Source of the DNA: JBPCPM01 sp050999155
GTDB taxonomy: Bacteria; Actinomycetota; Thermoleophilia; Solirubrobacterales; 70-9
DNA: 24,474 nt
NCBI GenBank assembly: GCA_050999155.1
Contig: JBPCPM010000085.1
Coordinates: 1-24,474, forward strand
Reading direction: 5' to 3'
Position numbers and translations under genes: made by a program. Under the pieces are notes generated by a model that searched no databases, had not been told where the DNA came from, and worked only from the letters and a program-made list of their open reading frames with translations. Below, piece after piece: positions 7,649 to 15,412 of this stretch (positions are counted from its first letter, which is position 1; every line of letters starts with the position of its first letter).

Positions 7649-8383
7649 GTGAGGCTCGAGGGAGGCAGGGCGCTGGTCACCGGCGGCGCGAGCGGAATCG
7701 GCGCCGCGATCGCGACGCGCCTTGCCGCCGAGGGGGCCGAGGTGGTCGTCGCCGACATCGACATGCCTGGAGCCGAGGAGGTCGCCGCTGAGATCAACGG
7801 TCGTGCCCGCGAGCTCGACGTCACCGACGCCGATGCCGCGCGGCAGGTGGCCGAGCGCGACGGGCCGTTCACGATCTGTGTCAACAACGCCGGCACCGAC
7901 GAGTTCGCGTTCTTCACCGACACCGATCCTGCCCTGTGGGAGCGGCTGATCGCCCTGAACCTCGGCGGCGTCCTGGCCTGCACCCACGCCGTGCTGCCGG
8001 CGATGCAGGAGGCCGGCTACGGGCGCATCGTCAACGTCGCGTCCGAGGCGGGCCGAGTCGGATCCAAGGGCTCGGCCGTGTACTCGGCGGCCAAGGGCGG
8101 GGTCATCGCCTTCACCAAGGTCATCGCCCGCGAGAACGCCCGCTACGGGGTCACGGCCAACGCCGTCGCCCCGGGGCCGATCGACACCCCGCTGCTGCGG
8201 GCGGCGGTCCAGATGGGCGAGCTCGGTGACCGGGTCGTGGACACGATGCGCCAGGCCACGCAGCTCGGCCGCCTCGGCCAGCCCGAGGAGGTCGCCGCGG
8301 CTGTCGCGTTCCTGGCGGCCAAGGAATCCAGCTACGTCACCGGCGAGACGCTCGGCGTCTCCGGCGGCCTGGGGATGGTCTAG
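7649..8383 (+). CDS. Short-chain dehydrogenase/reductase (FabG-like)
   Basis: A 244-residue classical SDR that oxidises or reduces a hydroxy/keto substrate with NAD(P). Visible motifs are the nucleotide-binding TGGASGIG (11-18), VNNAG (79-82), catalytic S132, and Y145/K149 in YSAAK, then PGPIDTPL near residue 175. An acidic residue follows the second beta strand (ADIDMP), which favours NAD. The frame runs upstream, but the GTG at 7649 gives the normal SDR N-terminus and is preceded by a -10 hexamer. The stop is followed directly by the thioesterase start, so the two are an operon with the lyase after them. Likely substrates are 3-hydroxyacyl-CoA-type compounds, judging from the neighbours; this is inference. 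Confidence 0.9.
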   Translation: MRLEGGRALVTGGASGIGAAIATRLAAEGAEVVVADIDMPGAEEVAAEINGRARELDVTDADAARQVAERDGPFTICVNNAGTDEFAFFTDTDPALWERLIALNLGGVLACTHAVLPAMQEAGYGRIVNVASEAGRVGSKGSAVYSAAKGGVIAFTKVIARENARYGVTANAVAPGPIDTPLLRAAVQMGELGDRVVDTMRQATQLGRLGQPEEVAAAVAFLAAKESSYVTGETLGVSGGLGMV

Positions 8384-8800
8384 GTGGGCGAGCGGCTGCC
8401 CAAACCCCAGGACATCGAGCGGCCCGCCGAGCGGACCCTGGAATCCGGCCTGAGCCGGAGCGAGCCCTTCGAGGTCGGCGGCCGCCTGGTCACCGACGTG
8501 GGCGGCTCGATCGACACCCCGGTGCTCAGCACCCCGGGGATGATCGCGATGATGGAGCGCACAGCAGCGCTGCTGGCGCTCGAGCACCTGCCCGAGGGGA
8601 AGGCCACGGTCGGCTTCGAGGTGTGCATCAAGCACGTGGGCGGAGTGGGGGAGGGGGCCGCCGCCCAGGCCTTGGCGACGCTGACCGAGATCGCCGACGA
8701 TCGCAAGCTGCGGTTCGACGTCGAGGTCACCAGCGACGGGCGCACGATCGGTGTCGGGACGCACGAGCGCCGGATCATCGACGTGGGCGGCGGGGCGTGA
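8384..8800 (+). CDS. Hotdog thioesterase, fluoroacetyl-CoA thioesterase (FlK)-like
   Basis: 138 residues with a GTG start immediately after the SDR stop. Residues about 40-135 read as a hotdog-fold thioesterase of the FlK-like group. STPGMIAMMERTAALLALEH carries the central helix with its glutamate, then ATVGFEVCIKHVGG, and a C-terminal GVGTHERRIIDV that is the group's typical ending. The first 35 residues resemble a family-variable extension. It probably hydrolyses an acyl-CoA. The true substrate is unknown; the resemblance to FlK does not mean fluoroacetate is used. It overlaps the lyase gene by 4 nt (GTGA). Confidence 0.8.
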   Translation: MGERLPKPQDIERPAERTLESGLSRSEPFEVGGRLVTDVGGSIDTPVLSTPGMIAMMERTAALLALEHLPEGKATVGFEVCIKHVGGVGEGAAAQALATLTEIADDRKLRFDVEVTSDGRTIGVGTHERRIIDVGGGA

Positions 8801-9729
8801 GCGAGCTTCCGTCGCGCGTGCGCATCCGCGAGGTCGGTCCGCGCGACGGGTTCCAGAACGAGCCGGAGATCATCTCGACCGACGACAAGGTCCGCCTGAT
8901 CGACCGGCTCACCGAGACGGGGCTCGACCGGCTGGAGGTCACGTCGTTCGTCCGGCCCGACGTCATCCCCAAGCTGGCCGACGCCGAGGAGGTCCTGGAC
9001 CGGATCGAACGGCGCGACGGGGTCTTCTTCTCGGTGCTGATCCCCAACGAACGGGGGCTCGAGCGCGCCTTGGAGCGCCGCGACCGCTTCGACGACATCA
9101 GCGTGTTCCTGTCGGCGTCGGAGACCCACAACGCCAAGAACGTCAACCGCTCGGTGGAGGAATCGATGGAGGGGATCGCGGCCACGCTGAAGGTCGCCCG
9201 CGAGGCCGAGCTGCGCTGCGTGGGGGTTATCGCCACGTCGTTCGGCTGTCCGTACGAGGGCGAGGTTCCCCGCGAGCGGGTCCTCGAGCTGGCCGAGGGC
9301 CTGGTCGAGGCCGGGTGTGAGGAGGTCGGGTTCGGCGACACCACCGGCATGGCCAACCCGGCGCAGGTGGCGGACTTCTACGCCGCGGCCCGCGAACGGC
9401 TGCCCGGCGTCGAGCTGACCGCGCACTTCCACAACACCCGCGGCCAGGGGCTGGCCAACGTCCTCGCGGCGCTACAGGCGGGCATCGACTCCTTCGAGAG
9501 CTCCTTTGGCGAGCTCGGCGGCTGCCCGGTGCCGCCAGGCGCGACCGGCAACGTCGCCAGCGAGGACGTGATCTCGATGCTGCACGAGATGGGCGTGGAG
9601 ACCGCCGTCGACCTCCCGGCGCTGATCGAGGCCTCCGCGGCCGCCCGCGAGACGCTCGGCCGCCCCCTGGGCTCGCACGTGCTCACGGCGGGGCCCGTGG
9701 ACTGGGGACCTGCCGTTTCGACCGGATAG
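8797..9729 (+). CDS. mvaB: Hydroxymethylglutaryl-CoA lyase
   Basis: This enzyme cleaves HMG-CoA to acetoacetate and acetyl-CoA, the last step of leucine breakdown. The 310-residue DRE-TIM-type lyase has REVGPRDGFQNE with catalytic R16 and D17, metal-binding H210 and H212 in TAHFHNTRGQGLAN, and the signature GGCPVPPGATGNVASED with active-site C243. The length is normal. GTG start at 8797 overlaps the thioesterase stop. A frame open upstream to 8623 is not protein-like. Related lyases acting on other 3-hydroxy-3-methylacyl-CoAs cannot be excluded, but the full signature and the nearby carboxylase and hydratase genes fit leucine or branched-chain catabolism. Confidence 0.92.
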   Translation: MSELPSRVRIREVGPRDGFQNEPEIISTDDKVRLIDRLTETGLDRLEVTSFVRPDVIPKLADAEEVLDRIERRDGVFFSVLIPNERGLERALERRDRFDDISVFLSASETHNAKNVNRSVEESMEGIAATLKVAREAELRCVGVIATSFGCPYEGEVPRERVLELAEGLVEAGCEEVGFGDTTGMANPAQVADFYAAARERLPGVELTAHFHNTRGQGLANVLAALQAGIDSFESSFGELGGCPVPPGATGNVASEDVISMLHEMGVETAVDLPALIEASAAARETLGRPLGSHVLTAGPVDWGPAVSTG

Positions 9730-9806
9730 CCGGGCCGCGTTGTCGCGGGAGAAGGCCCGCGTGAGCCGGACGCCGGTCCGTTTCGTCGATCCGCGACGAT
9801 GGCGTA

Positions 9807-10122
9807 GTGCTCGCCAACCTGCTGACCGCGGCCCTCGCCCTGGGCGTGCTGACCATCGCCTCCGGCCAGTTCATCACGGCGTCGAGAACCGCCTGGGTGT
9901 GGAGTCGGTGCGTGCGGCCCTGGGCTGGGATTCACCCTGATCGCCTCCCGGTACCTCGTGACGGGAGCGGAGAGCCTGGCGCTGGATCTCGGCGTTTCGG
10001 AGGCGGCGATCGGGCTCACCCTCGTCGCGGGGGTCCTGCTGGCGAGCGGGCGACGGCTCGTGCGCTGGGAAGGCGTGGTGCTGGTCGTGGCCTACCTCGC
10101 GTCGCTGCCGCTGATCACCTAG
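9807..10122 (+). pseudogene. Decayed Na+/Ca2+ (CaCA family) exchanger
   Basis: Pieces of a cation/Ca2+ exchanger are recognisable in different frames. From 9807, LANLLTAALALGVLTIASGQF resembles the first helix. In another frame GVENRLGVESV resembles the following 'a.rlgvs..v' segment. From 9928 a third frame reads through to TAG at 10120-10122: GFTLIASRYLVTGAESLAL, then LGVSEAAIGLTLVA, joined directly to RRLVRWEGVVLVVAYLASL. Intact members place more than 100 residues between those last two parts, including the second 'GTSLPE' calcium-binding repeat, which is absent here. The gene therefore has at least one large internal deletion plus frameshifts and cannot make a working exchanger. Its last 8 nt overlap the 3' end of the convergent antiporter remnant. 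Confidence 0.72.
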
Positions 10123-10831
10123 CGGTTCTGTCGGCCGGCGCGGTCGTGTACCCCTGGGCGCCCGGCCCCAGCCGCCGGAGCACCGGCGGGACGATCAGCG
10201 TCGTGATCACCGACATGGCGACGACCACGGCGAACAGCCGGTCGTCGAACGCCCCGGCCACGAGGCCGATCTCCGCGACGATGATGCCCACCTCCCCGCG
10301 CGGGACCATCCCGACCGCCGCCATGCGGGCCGACGGTTTCCCGAGCTCCCGAGCGCCGAGGCGCGCGCCGGCGTACTTGGTGACGACGGCGATCACGGTG
10401 ATCGCCAGCAACAGCAGCGCCGCCTCGACCTCCACGAGCGCTCCCAGGTCGACCTGGAGGCCGACCACGACGAAAAAGAAACGCGACGGTCATGGCGGCG
10501 ACCACCGCGATCGCCGTCAGGTCGATGCCCTCCGGGCCGGCGGCGCCCTCGGCGACCGACAGCAGTAGCAGCGCGAGGATGTCGTCGATGATCGCCGCGC
10601 CCAGGACCGCACGACGTCGAGCTCGGCGAAGGCGGTGAGCAGATCGTCAGTCTCGACCAGTCCGCTGACTGACGGGCCGAGGACGACCCCGGCCGCAATC
10701 ATCCCGATCACGCCTGGCTGGCCGGCCCGCCGCATCAGCTCCTCGCCGATCTTCGCGGCCAGCAGCACGCCAAACAGCACGGTGAGGATCTCGGCCGCGC
10801 CCTCGGCCGCCGCGATGGGCAGGGTGATCAC
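10115..10831 (-). pseudogene. Decayed CPA2-type cation:proton antiporter (KefB/NhaS3-like)
   Basis: Read on the minus strand from GTG 10831, the protein begins like a CPA2 antiporter (GVLLAAKIGEELMRRAG, then GVIGMIAAGVVLGP) up to AFAELDVV near 10613. It then jumps in another frame to VLGAAIIDDILALLLLSVAE, a segment that normally lies about 100 residues further on. A second jump near 10480, at an A-rich run, leads to FVVVGLQVDLGALVEVEAA and a normal C-terminal end with GMVPRGEVGIIVAEIGL, stopping at 10115. Two internal deletions with frame changes have removed much of the membrane core. The first gene-like start is 11 nt after the enoyl-CoA hydratase stop, so it may once have been co-transcribed with that gene. 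Confidence 0.78.
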
Positions 10832-10842
10832 CGGCGGGAAGG

Positions 10843-11622
10843 CTAGGACCCGGTGAAGCTCGGCTGGCGCTTTTCGAAGAAGGCGCCCGTGCCCTCGGCG
10901 AAGTCGGCGCTCGCGGCCAGGGCCTCCTGGGCGGCGACCTCGTCGTCCAGGGTCTCGGCCAGGGCCGGCTTGGCCGCCCGGTCAAGCACCGCCTTCGCCG
11001 CACCGACCGCCAGTGGCGCGCCGGCCAGCAGCTCGTCCACCAGCGCGCCGGTGACGTCGTCGAGCGTCTCCGCGGGTCCCACCCGGTTGGCCAGCCCGAT
11101 CCGCTCGGCCTCGGTCCCGTCGATCATCCGGCCGGTCATCACGAGTTCCTTGGCCCGGCCGAGTCCGACGATCGCCGGCAACCGCGAGCAGCCGCCCACG
11201 TCGGGGATCAGGCCGACACGCACCTCGGGGATGCCCATCAGCGCGCTGTCGGCGATGGTGCGCAGGTCACAGGCCACGGCCAGCTCCATCGCCCCGCCGA
11301 TGCAGGCGCCGTGGATCTCGCAGATCGTCGGCTTGGCCATCTCCTCGAGGATGTTCCAGGCGCCCAGCACCCCGGCCCGGAAGGGGTGCAGGCTTTCCGG
11401 CTGCTCGGAGAGCTCGCGCAGCGAGGCCAAGTCCATGCCCGACGAGAACATGTCGCCTGCGCCGCGCAGGACCACGCACCGGACACCGGTGTCGTCCGCG
11501 GCGTCCGCGAACGCCGCCCCCAGCGCCTCGATCGCCTCGCGGTTGAGCGCGTTGCGCTTCTCGGGCCGGTTGATGACCACGTGGCGGACCGGCCCGCGAT
11601 CCTCGGTTTCCACGATTCCCAT
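10843..11622 (-). CDS. Enoyl-CoA hydratase/isomerase (crotonase family)
   Basis: 259 residues. Crotonases hydrate trans-2-enoyl-CoA to 3-hydroxyacyl-CoA in beta-oxidation. Oxyanion-hole segments are visible as MFSSGMDLASL (about 58-68) and HGACIGGAMELAVACD. Both catalytic glutamates of true hydratases are present at the expected 20-residue spacing, E113 in GGAMELA and E133 in IPEVRVG. The substrate chain length cannot be read. The ATG at 11622 has a strong GGAGGAG ribosome binding site a few nt upstream; the longer open frame to 11802 runs back over the divergent promoter region and is rejected. It diverges from the 3-hydroxyacyl-CoA dehydrogenase gene, which performs the next step of the same pathway. 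Confidence 0.9.
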   Translation of the reverse strand: MGIVETEDRGPVRHVVINRPEKRNALNREAIEALGAAFADAADDTGVRCVVLRGAGDMFSSGMDLASLRELSEQPESLHPFRAGVLGAWNILEEMAKPTICEIHGACIGGAMELAVACDLRTIADSALMGIPEVRVGLIPDVGGCSRLPAIVGLGRAKELVMTGRMIDGTEAERIGLANRVGPAETLDDVTGALVDELLAGAPLAVGAAKAVLDRAAKPALAETLDDEVAAQEALAASADFAEGTGAFFEKRQPSFTGS

Positions 11623-11669
11623 AGGCTCCTCCGTCTCATTTCGCAGTCGAGCGGAGGTCACTTTCGCAG

Positions 11670-12554
11670 ATGGAGATTCGCAAGGTCGGAGTGCTGGGCG
11701 CAGGGCTGATGGGCCACGGAATCGCGCAGGTGGCGGCGCAGGCAGGCTATGACGTCCGCCTGGGAGAGCTCGACGACGAGCGCCTGTCCAAGGGCATGTC
11801 AAAGATCGAAAAGCAGCTCGCCCGCGCGGTCGAGAAGGGCAAGATGGAGCAGTCGGCCGCCGATGAGGTCCGGGGCCGCATCGACGCGCGCGTCGGCCAC
11901 GACGGCTTCGAGGATTGCGACCTGATCATCGAGGCGATCACCGAGGACCTTGAGCTCAAGCAGAAGCTGTGGGCCGAGCTCGACGAGGTCGTCAAGGACG
12001 AGGCGCTGTTCGCCACCAACACCTCCTCGCTGGCGGTGATCGACCAGGCGGCCGTGACCAACCGGCCCGACCGCTTCCTGGGCCTGCACTACTTCAACCC
12101 GGCCCAGGTCATGCCGCTGGTGGAGGTCGTCGAGACCGTCACGACCACGCCCGAGACCCTCGAGGCCGGCCTGGAGTTCGGCCGCAGCCAGGGCAAGACC
12201 GTCGTGCACGCCAAGGACAAGACCGGCTTCATCGTCAACCGCCTGCTGGTCCCCTACATGCTCGACGCCATCCGGGCGTTCGAGAACGGAACCGGCACCA
12301 TCGACGAGATCGACGTGGCCATGAAGGGCGGGGCCGCACATCCGATGGGCCCGTTCACGCTGCTGGACTTCGTGGGTCTCGATACGACCAAGTCGATCGC
12401 CGACATCATGTTCGACGAGTACCGCGAGACCCGGTTCGCCGCGCCCCCCACCCTGCGCAAGATGGTCGCCGCGGGCTACTACGGCAAGAAGTCCGGCCGA
12501 GGCTTCTACGATTATTCGGGAGACAAGCCGGTGGCGGTCGACCCGGGCGTGTAG
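11670..12554 (+). CDS. 3-hydroxybutyryl-CoA dehydrogenase
   Basis: 294 residues, the normal length for the single-domain-pair bacterial enzyme (Hbd/PaaH/FadB2 type) that oxidises L-3-hydroxyacyl-CoA to 3-ketoacyl-CoA with NAD. The N-terminal Rossmann loop is GVLGAGLMGHGIAQ (7-20). ATNTSSLAV near 115-123 and GLHYFNPAQVMPLVEVV with catalytic H140 follow. TGFIVNRLLVPYMLDAI opens the C-terminal dimerisation domain, and KKSGRGFYDYSGD closes it. Start ATG 11670 has GGAGGT at 11653-11658. It is followed after 32 nt by the DivIVA-like gene and then the carboxylase, probably one transcript. Confidence 0.94.
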   Translation: MEIRKVGVLGAGLMGHGIAQVAAQAGYDVRLGELDDERLSKGMSKIEKQLARAVEKGKMEQSAADEVRGRIDARVGHDGFEDCDLIIEAITEDLELKQKLWAELDEVVKDEALFATNTSSLAVIDQAAVTNRPDRFLGLHYFNPAQVMPLVEVVETVTTTPETLEAGLEFGRSQGKTVVHAKDKTGFIVNRLLVPYMLDAIRAFENGTGTIDEIDVAMKGGAAHPMGPFTLLDFVGLDTTKSIADIMFDEYRETRFAAPPTLRKMVAAGYYGKKSGRGFYDYSGDKPVAVDPGV

Positions 12555-12586
12555 CCCATCCGCCCTCGGAGTCGGGGAGGCACCAC

Positions 12587-13501
12587 ATGGAACGTTTGAG
12601 CAGCGAGCAGATCCGCCGCCGGGACTTCGACGCCGAACGGCGCGGCTACGACCGCCACCAGGTGCACGCGTTCCTGGCGACGATCGCCGACGAGGTCGAA
12701 TACCGCGAGCAGAACCCGTCCGAGGCGCTCAAGCGCCGGTTCGAGGAGGCCGGATCCCAGGCGGCCAGCGTGCTTGCCGCGGCCGAGCAGCAGGCCGAGC
12801 GGACGCGCGAGGAATCCGACGAGTACGCCGGGCGCGTGCGCTCGGAGGCCGACGAGTACACCCAGCAGGTCCGCGGGGAGGCCGACGAGGTCCGCCAGAA
12901 GGTGATCGACGAGGCACGCGAAGCCGCGCAGCGGATCATGGCCGAGGCCGAGCGCAACCGCTCCCATGTCGAGCAGGCGATTCTCGCCCTGGCCGAGCGC
13001 CGCGACCTCGTCTACGAGGAGATCGCCGCGCTGAACGGCGAGCTTGGTGCCGTGCTCTCACGGCGACCCGTCCCGGGTGCGGAGCTCACCGAGCCCGCCG
13101 TCGGCGACAGGCCGGCCAAGGCGGGCGATCAGTCCGATCCCGCCGAGCAGGCGACGGGCACGGCCGACACCATCGCCTCGGTGGACGACCAGGCCGACGA
13201 ACCCGACGAGACGCCCGCCCGCGTGACCCCGTTCGAGGGGCCCGCCCCGGAGATGCGCGTCTGGTCCCGCCGCGACGAGACGGCGGAGACAGAGCCCGAG
13301 GAGGACGAGTACGTCTCCGAGGACGCCGGCCAGGAGACCGTCGGCTACGGCCCGGACACCATGGAGCAGTTCGGCCTCGACACCGACGAGATGCCGCCGG
13401 CGGCCGTGGACACGTCCGAGATCGCCCGCGGCGACGACGACACCGACGACGACACCACGGGCTCGCGTGACTACGAGCGCTGGGGCGAGGGCCGCAGGTG
13501 A
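12587..13501 (+). CDS. DivIVA-domain coiled-coil protein (Wag31-like)
   Basis: 304 residues with three parts. Residues 1-40 are a DivIVA N-terminal membrane-curvature domain, LSSEQIRRRDFDAERRGYD then VHAFLATIADEVE, similar to DivIVA/Wag31 and SepIVA-type proteins. Residues about 45-155 are an Ala/Glu/Arg-rich coiled coil with repeated A/E/D-rich heptads. Residues about 156-304 are very acidic and Pro/Thr-rich, probably disordered. Proteins of this kind mark cell poles or septa and organise envelope synthesis in actinobacteria. ATG 12587 has a GGGGAGG site 6 nt upstream. The stop overlaps the acyl-CoA carboxylase start by 4 nt, an unexpected partner for a cell-architecture gene. The exact division or growth role is inference. 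Confidence 0.85.
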   Translation: MERLSSEQIRRRDFDAERRGYDRHQVHAFLATIADEVEYREQNPSEALKRRFEEAGSQAASVLAAAEQQAERTREESDEYAGRVRSEADEYTQQVRGEADEVRQKVIDEAREAAQRIMAEAERNRSHVEQAILALAERRDLVYEEIAALNGELGAVLSRRPVPGAELTEPAVGDRPAKAGDQSDPAEQATGTADTIASVDDQADEPDETPARVTPFEGPAPEMRVWSRRDETAETEPEEDEYVSEDAGQETVGYGPDTMEQFGLDTDEMPPAAVDTSEIARGDDDTDDDTTGSRDYERWGEGRR

Positions 13502-15015
13502 GCTTCGAGGAGGCCGTCGAGGCCGCCGTGGCCGGTGGCCCCGAACGCCACCACGACAAGCTCGCCGACCAGGGAAAGATCGAGGTCCGCGACCGCGTCG
13601 ACCGGCTGCTCGACGACGGGTCGCTGCGCGAGGAGGGCCTGCTGGCCAACTGGGAGGCCGGAGGCTTGGGCGCCGATGGCGTCGTGACGGGGGTCGGGAC
13701 CGTGGACGGGCGCCCGGTCGCCGTCATGGCCAACGACCCGACGGTCAAGGCCGGATCGTGGGGCCCCAAGACCGTCGAGAAGATCCTGCGCATCCAGGAA
13801 CGCGCCCGCGACCTGCAGATCCCCATGATCTACCTCGTCGATTCCGCGGGTGCGCGGATCACCGACCAGGTCGAGATGTTCCCGGGCCGCCGCGGAGCCG
13901 GCGCGATCTTCTACAACGAGGTCGCCATGTCGGGCCAGGTGCCCCAGGTGTGCGTCCTGTTCGGCCCCAGCGCAGCCGGCGGCGCCTACATCCCGGCGTT
14001 CTGCGACGTCGTGATCATGCGCGACGGCAACGCGTCGATGTACCTCGGCTCGCCGCGGATGGCCCAGATGGTGATCGGTGAGGACGTCAGCCTCGAGGAG
14101 ACCGGCGGGGCCAAGATGCACACGGGTGTTTCCGGCTGCGGGCACTTCCTCGTCACAAGCGACGAGGAGGGCGTGGACCTGGCCCGCCGCTACCTGTCCT
14201 ACATGCCGACGAGCTTCGCCGACACGCCGCCCGAGGCGCCGGCGGCCGCACCGGAGAGTGATACCCCGATCGCCGAGCTGATCCCCGCCGACGAGAACAA
14301 GCCATTCGACATGCGCGCGCTGCTCGACTCGCTGGTCGACGCCGACTCGTTCCTGGAGGTCCACAAGCGCTGGGCCAAGGAGCTGCTGGTCGGCTACGCG
14401 CGCCTGGACGGGCGCGTGGTCGGCGTCGTGGCCAACCAGCCCAAGCAGAAGGGCGGGGTGTTGTTCGTCGATTCCGCCGACAAGGCCGCGCGGTTCATCG
14501 CCACTTGCAATGCGTTCAACGTGCCGCTGCTGTTCCTGGCCGACGTGCCGGGGTTCATGATCGGCAGCGCCGTCGAGCGTCAAGGCATCATCCGCCACGG
14601 CGCGAAGATGATCAGCGCCGTGTCGCAGGCCACGGTCCCCAAGCTGTCGGTGGTGGTGCGCAAGGCCTACGGAGCCGGGCTGTACGCCATGGCCGGGCCC
14701 GCCTTCGAGCCCGACGCCTGCATCGCCCTGCCGACCGCCTCGGTCGCCGTCATGGGTCCGCAGGCGGCGGTCAACGCCGTCTACTACAACCAGATCCAGG
14801 CGATCGGGGACGCCGAGGAGCGCGAACGGTTCATCGCCGAAAAGCGGCGGGAGTACGCCGAGGACGTCGACATCCTGCGCCTCGCGTCCGAGCTGGTGAT
14901 CGACGCCGTGATCGATCCGGCCGAGCTGCGCGGGGAGTTGATCGCCCGGTTCCGGGCGGCAGAGCGCAAGCTGCGCACCGTGCCGCCCAAGAACGGATCT
15001 GTCACCCCGGTCTGA
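13498..15015 (+). CDS. Acyl-CoA carboxylase, carboxyltransferase (beta) subunit
   Basis: 505 residues. This subunit transfers CO2 from carboxybiotin to an acyl-CoA (propionyl-, acetyl- or methylcrotonyl-CoA). The two crotonase-like halves are visible. The N-terminal half has LVDSAGARITDQVEMFPGR and FGPSAAGGAYIPAFCDV, whose Gly-Gly forms the oxyanion hole. The C-terminal half has LFLADVPGFMIGSAVE and VRKAYGAGLYAMAGPAF. The sequence is closer to the PccB-like group with GNASMYLGSPRMAQMVIGE than to typical methylcrotonyl-CoA carboxylase, but the substrate is not certain. The biotin carboxylase/biotin carrier alpha subunit is not in this window. GTG start lies in the DivIVA-like gene's stop (GTGA). 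A GC-rich hairpin about 200 nt after the stop may end the transcript. Confidence 0.9.
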   Translation: MSFEEAVEAAVAGGPERHHDKLADQGKIEVRDRVDRLLDDGSLREEGLLANWEAGGLGADGVVTGVGTVDGRPVAVMANDPTVKAGSWGPKTVEKILRIQERARDLQIPMIYLVDSAGARITDQVEMFPGRRGAGAIFYNEVAMSGQVPQVCVLFGPSAAGGAYIPAFCDVVIMRDGNASMYLGSPRMAQMVIGEDVSLEETGGAKMHTGVSGCGHFLVTSDEEGVDLARRYLSYMPTSFADTPPEAPAAAPESDTPIAELIPADENKPFDMRALLDSLVDADSFLEVHKRWAKELLVGYARLDGRVVGVVANQPKQKGGVLFVDSADKAARFIATCNAFNVPLLFLADVPGFMIGSAVERQGIIRHGAKMISAVSQATVPKLSVVVRKAYGAGLYAMAGPAFEPDACIALPTASVAVMGPQAAVNAVYYNQIQAIGDAEERERFIAEKRREYAEDVDILRLASELVIDAVIDPAELRGELIARFRAAERKLRTVPPKNGSVTPV

Positions 15016-15412
15016 TTGCGGACGCCCGCGGGCGCGTGCCCCAACGAGTGTCCAGGGGGCCGGGGGGCCACTCAACCGGCCCCGCGTGGTGGACGATGGT
15101 CTGGCCAGGACGAGTTGAAGGAGCGCCGGCTGAGCCGGACGAATCCTCGCGTCGGGCCGCCGGGCTGCTTCCCCCAAATCCCCCCGGTTCCGCGGCCGCG
15201 ATCTTGCTCGTCTGCCCGAGCGCCCCGGCCTCCCCCGGGGCGCTCGCTCGTTGAGGCGGGCCCACGCTTCGCGCGGGCGGGGTCGTGGATTTCGCGCACC
15301 CCGGCACGCGGTCCACGGTTTTTCAATGCATCCAAGTACGGACCAGGCACGTAGCCAGCCCCATGGACCGGTGATCGCGCCGGTGGCAGATCCCCGAAAC
15401 ACGAGGAGACAC
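15016..15412. other. Intergenic region upstream of ferritin-like gene
   Basis: About 400 nt with no convincing gene. Frames on both strands are Arg/Pro/Gly-rich and show no family resemblance. It contains a strong hairpin (15218-15245) and, near 15318-15346, a less GC-rich patch with a T-run that could carry the promoter of the ferritin-like gene. I could not assign -35 and -10 boxes with confidence. Confidence 0.4.
15218..15245 (+). terminator. GC-rich hairpin after carboxylase gene
   Basis: GAGCGCCCCGG and CCGGGGCGCTC form an 11-bp perfect stem with a 6-nt loop. There is no clear T-run afterwards. It probably ends the dehydrogenase-DivIVA-carboxylase transcript. Confidence 0.5.

Noticed and set aside
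11623..11802. Upstream extension of the enoyl-CoA hydratase
   Set aside because: The ATG at 11622 has a strong GGAGGAG site; the extension overlaps the divergent dehydrogenase start.
15310..15350. SigF-type promoter (GTTT..GGGTA) before the ferritin-like gene, suggested by a T-run
   Set aside because: The -10 part (AAGTAC) matches poorly, so a link to the sigma factor in this window would be guesswork.
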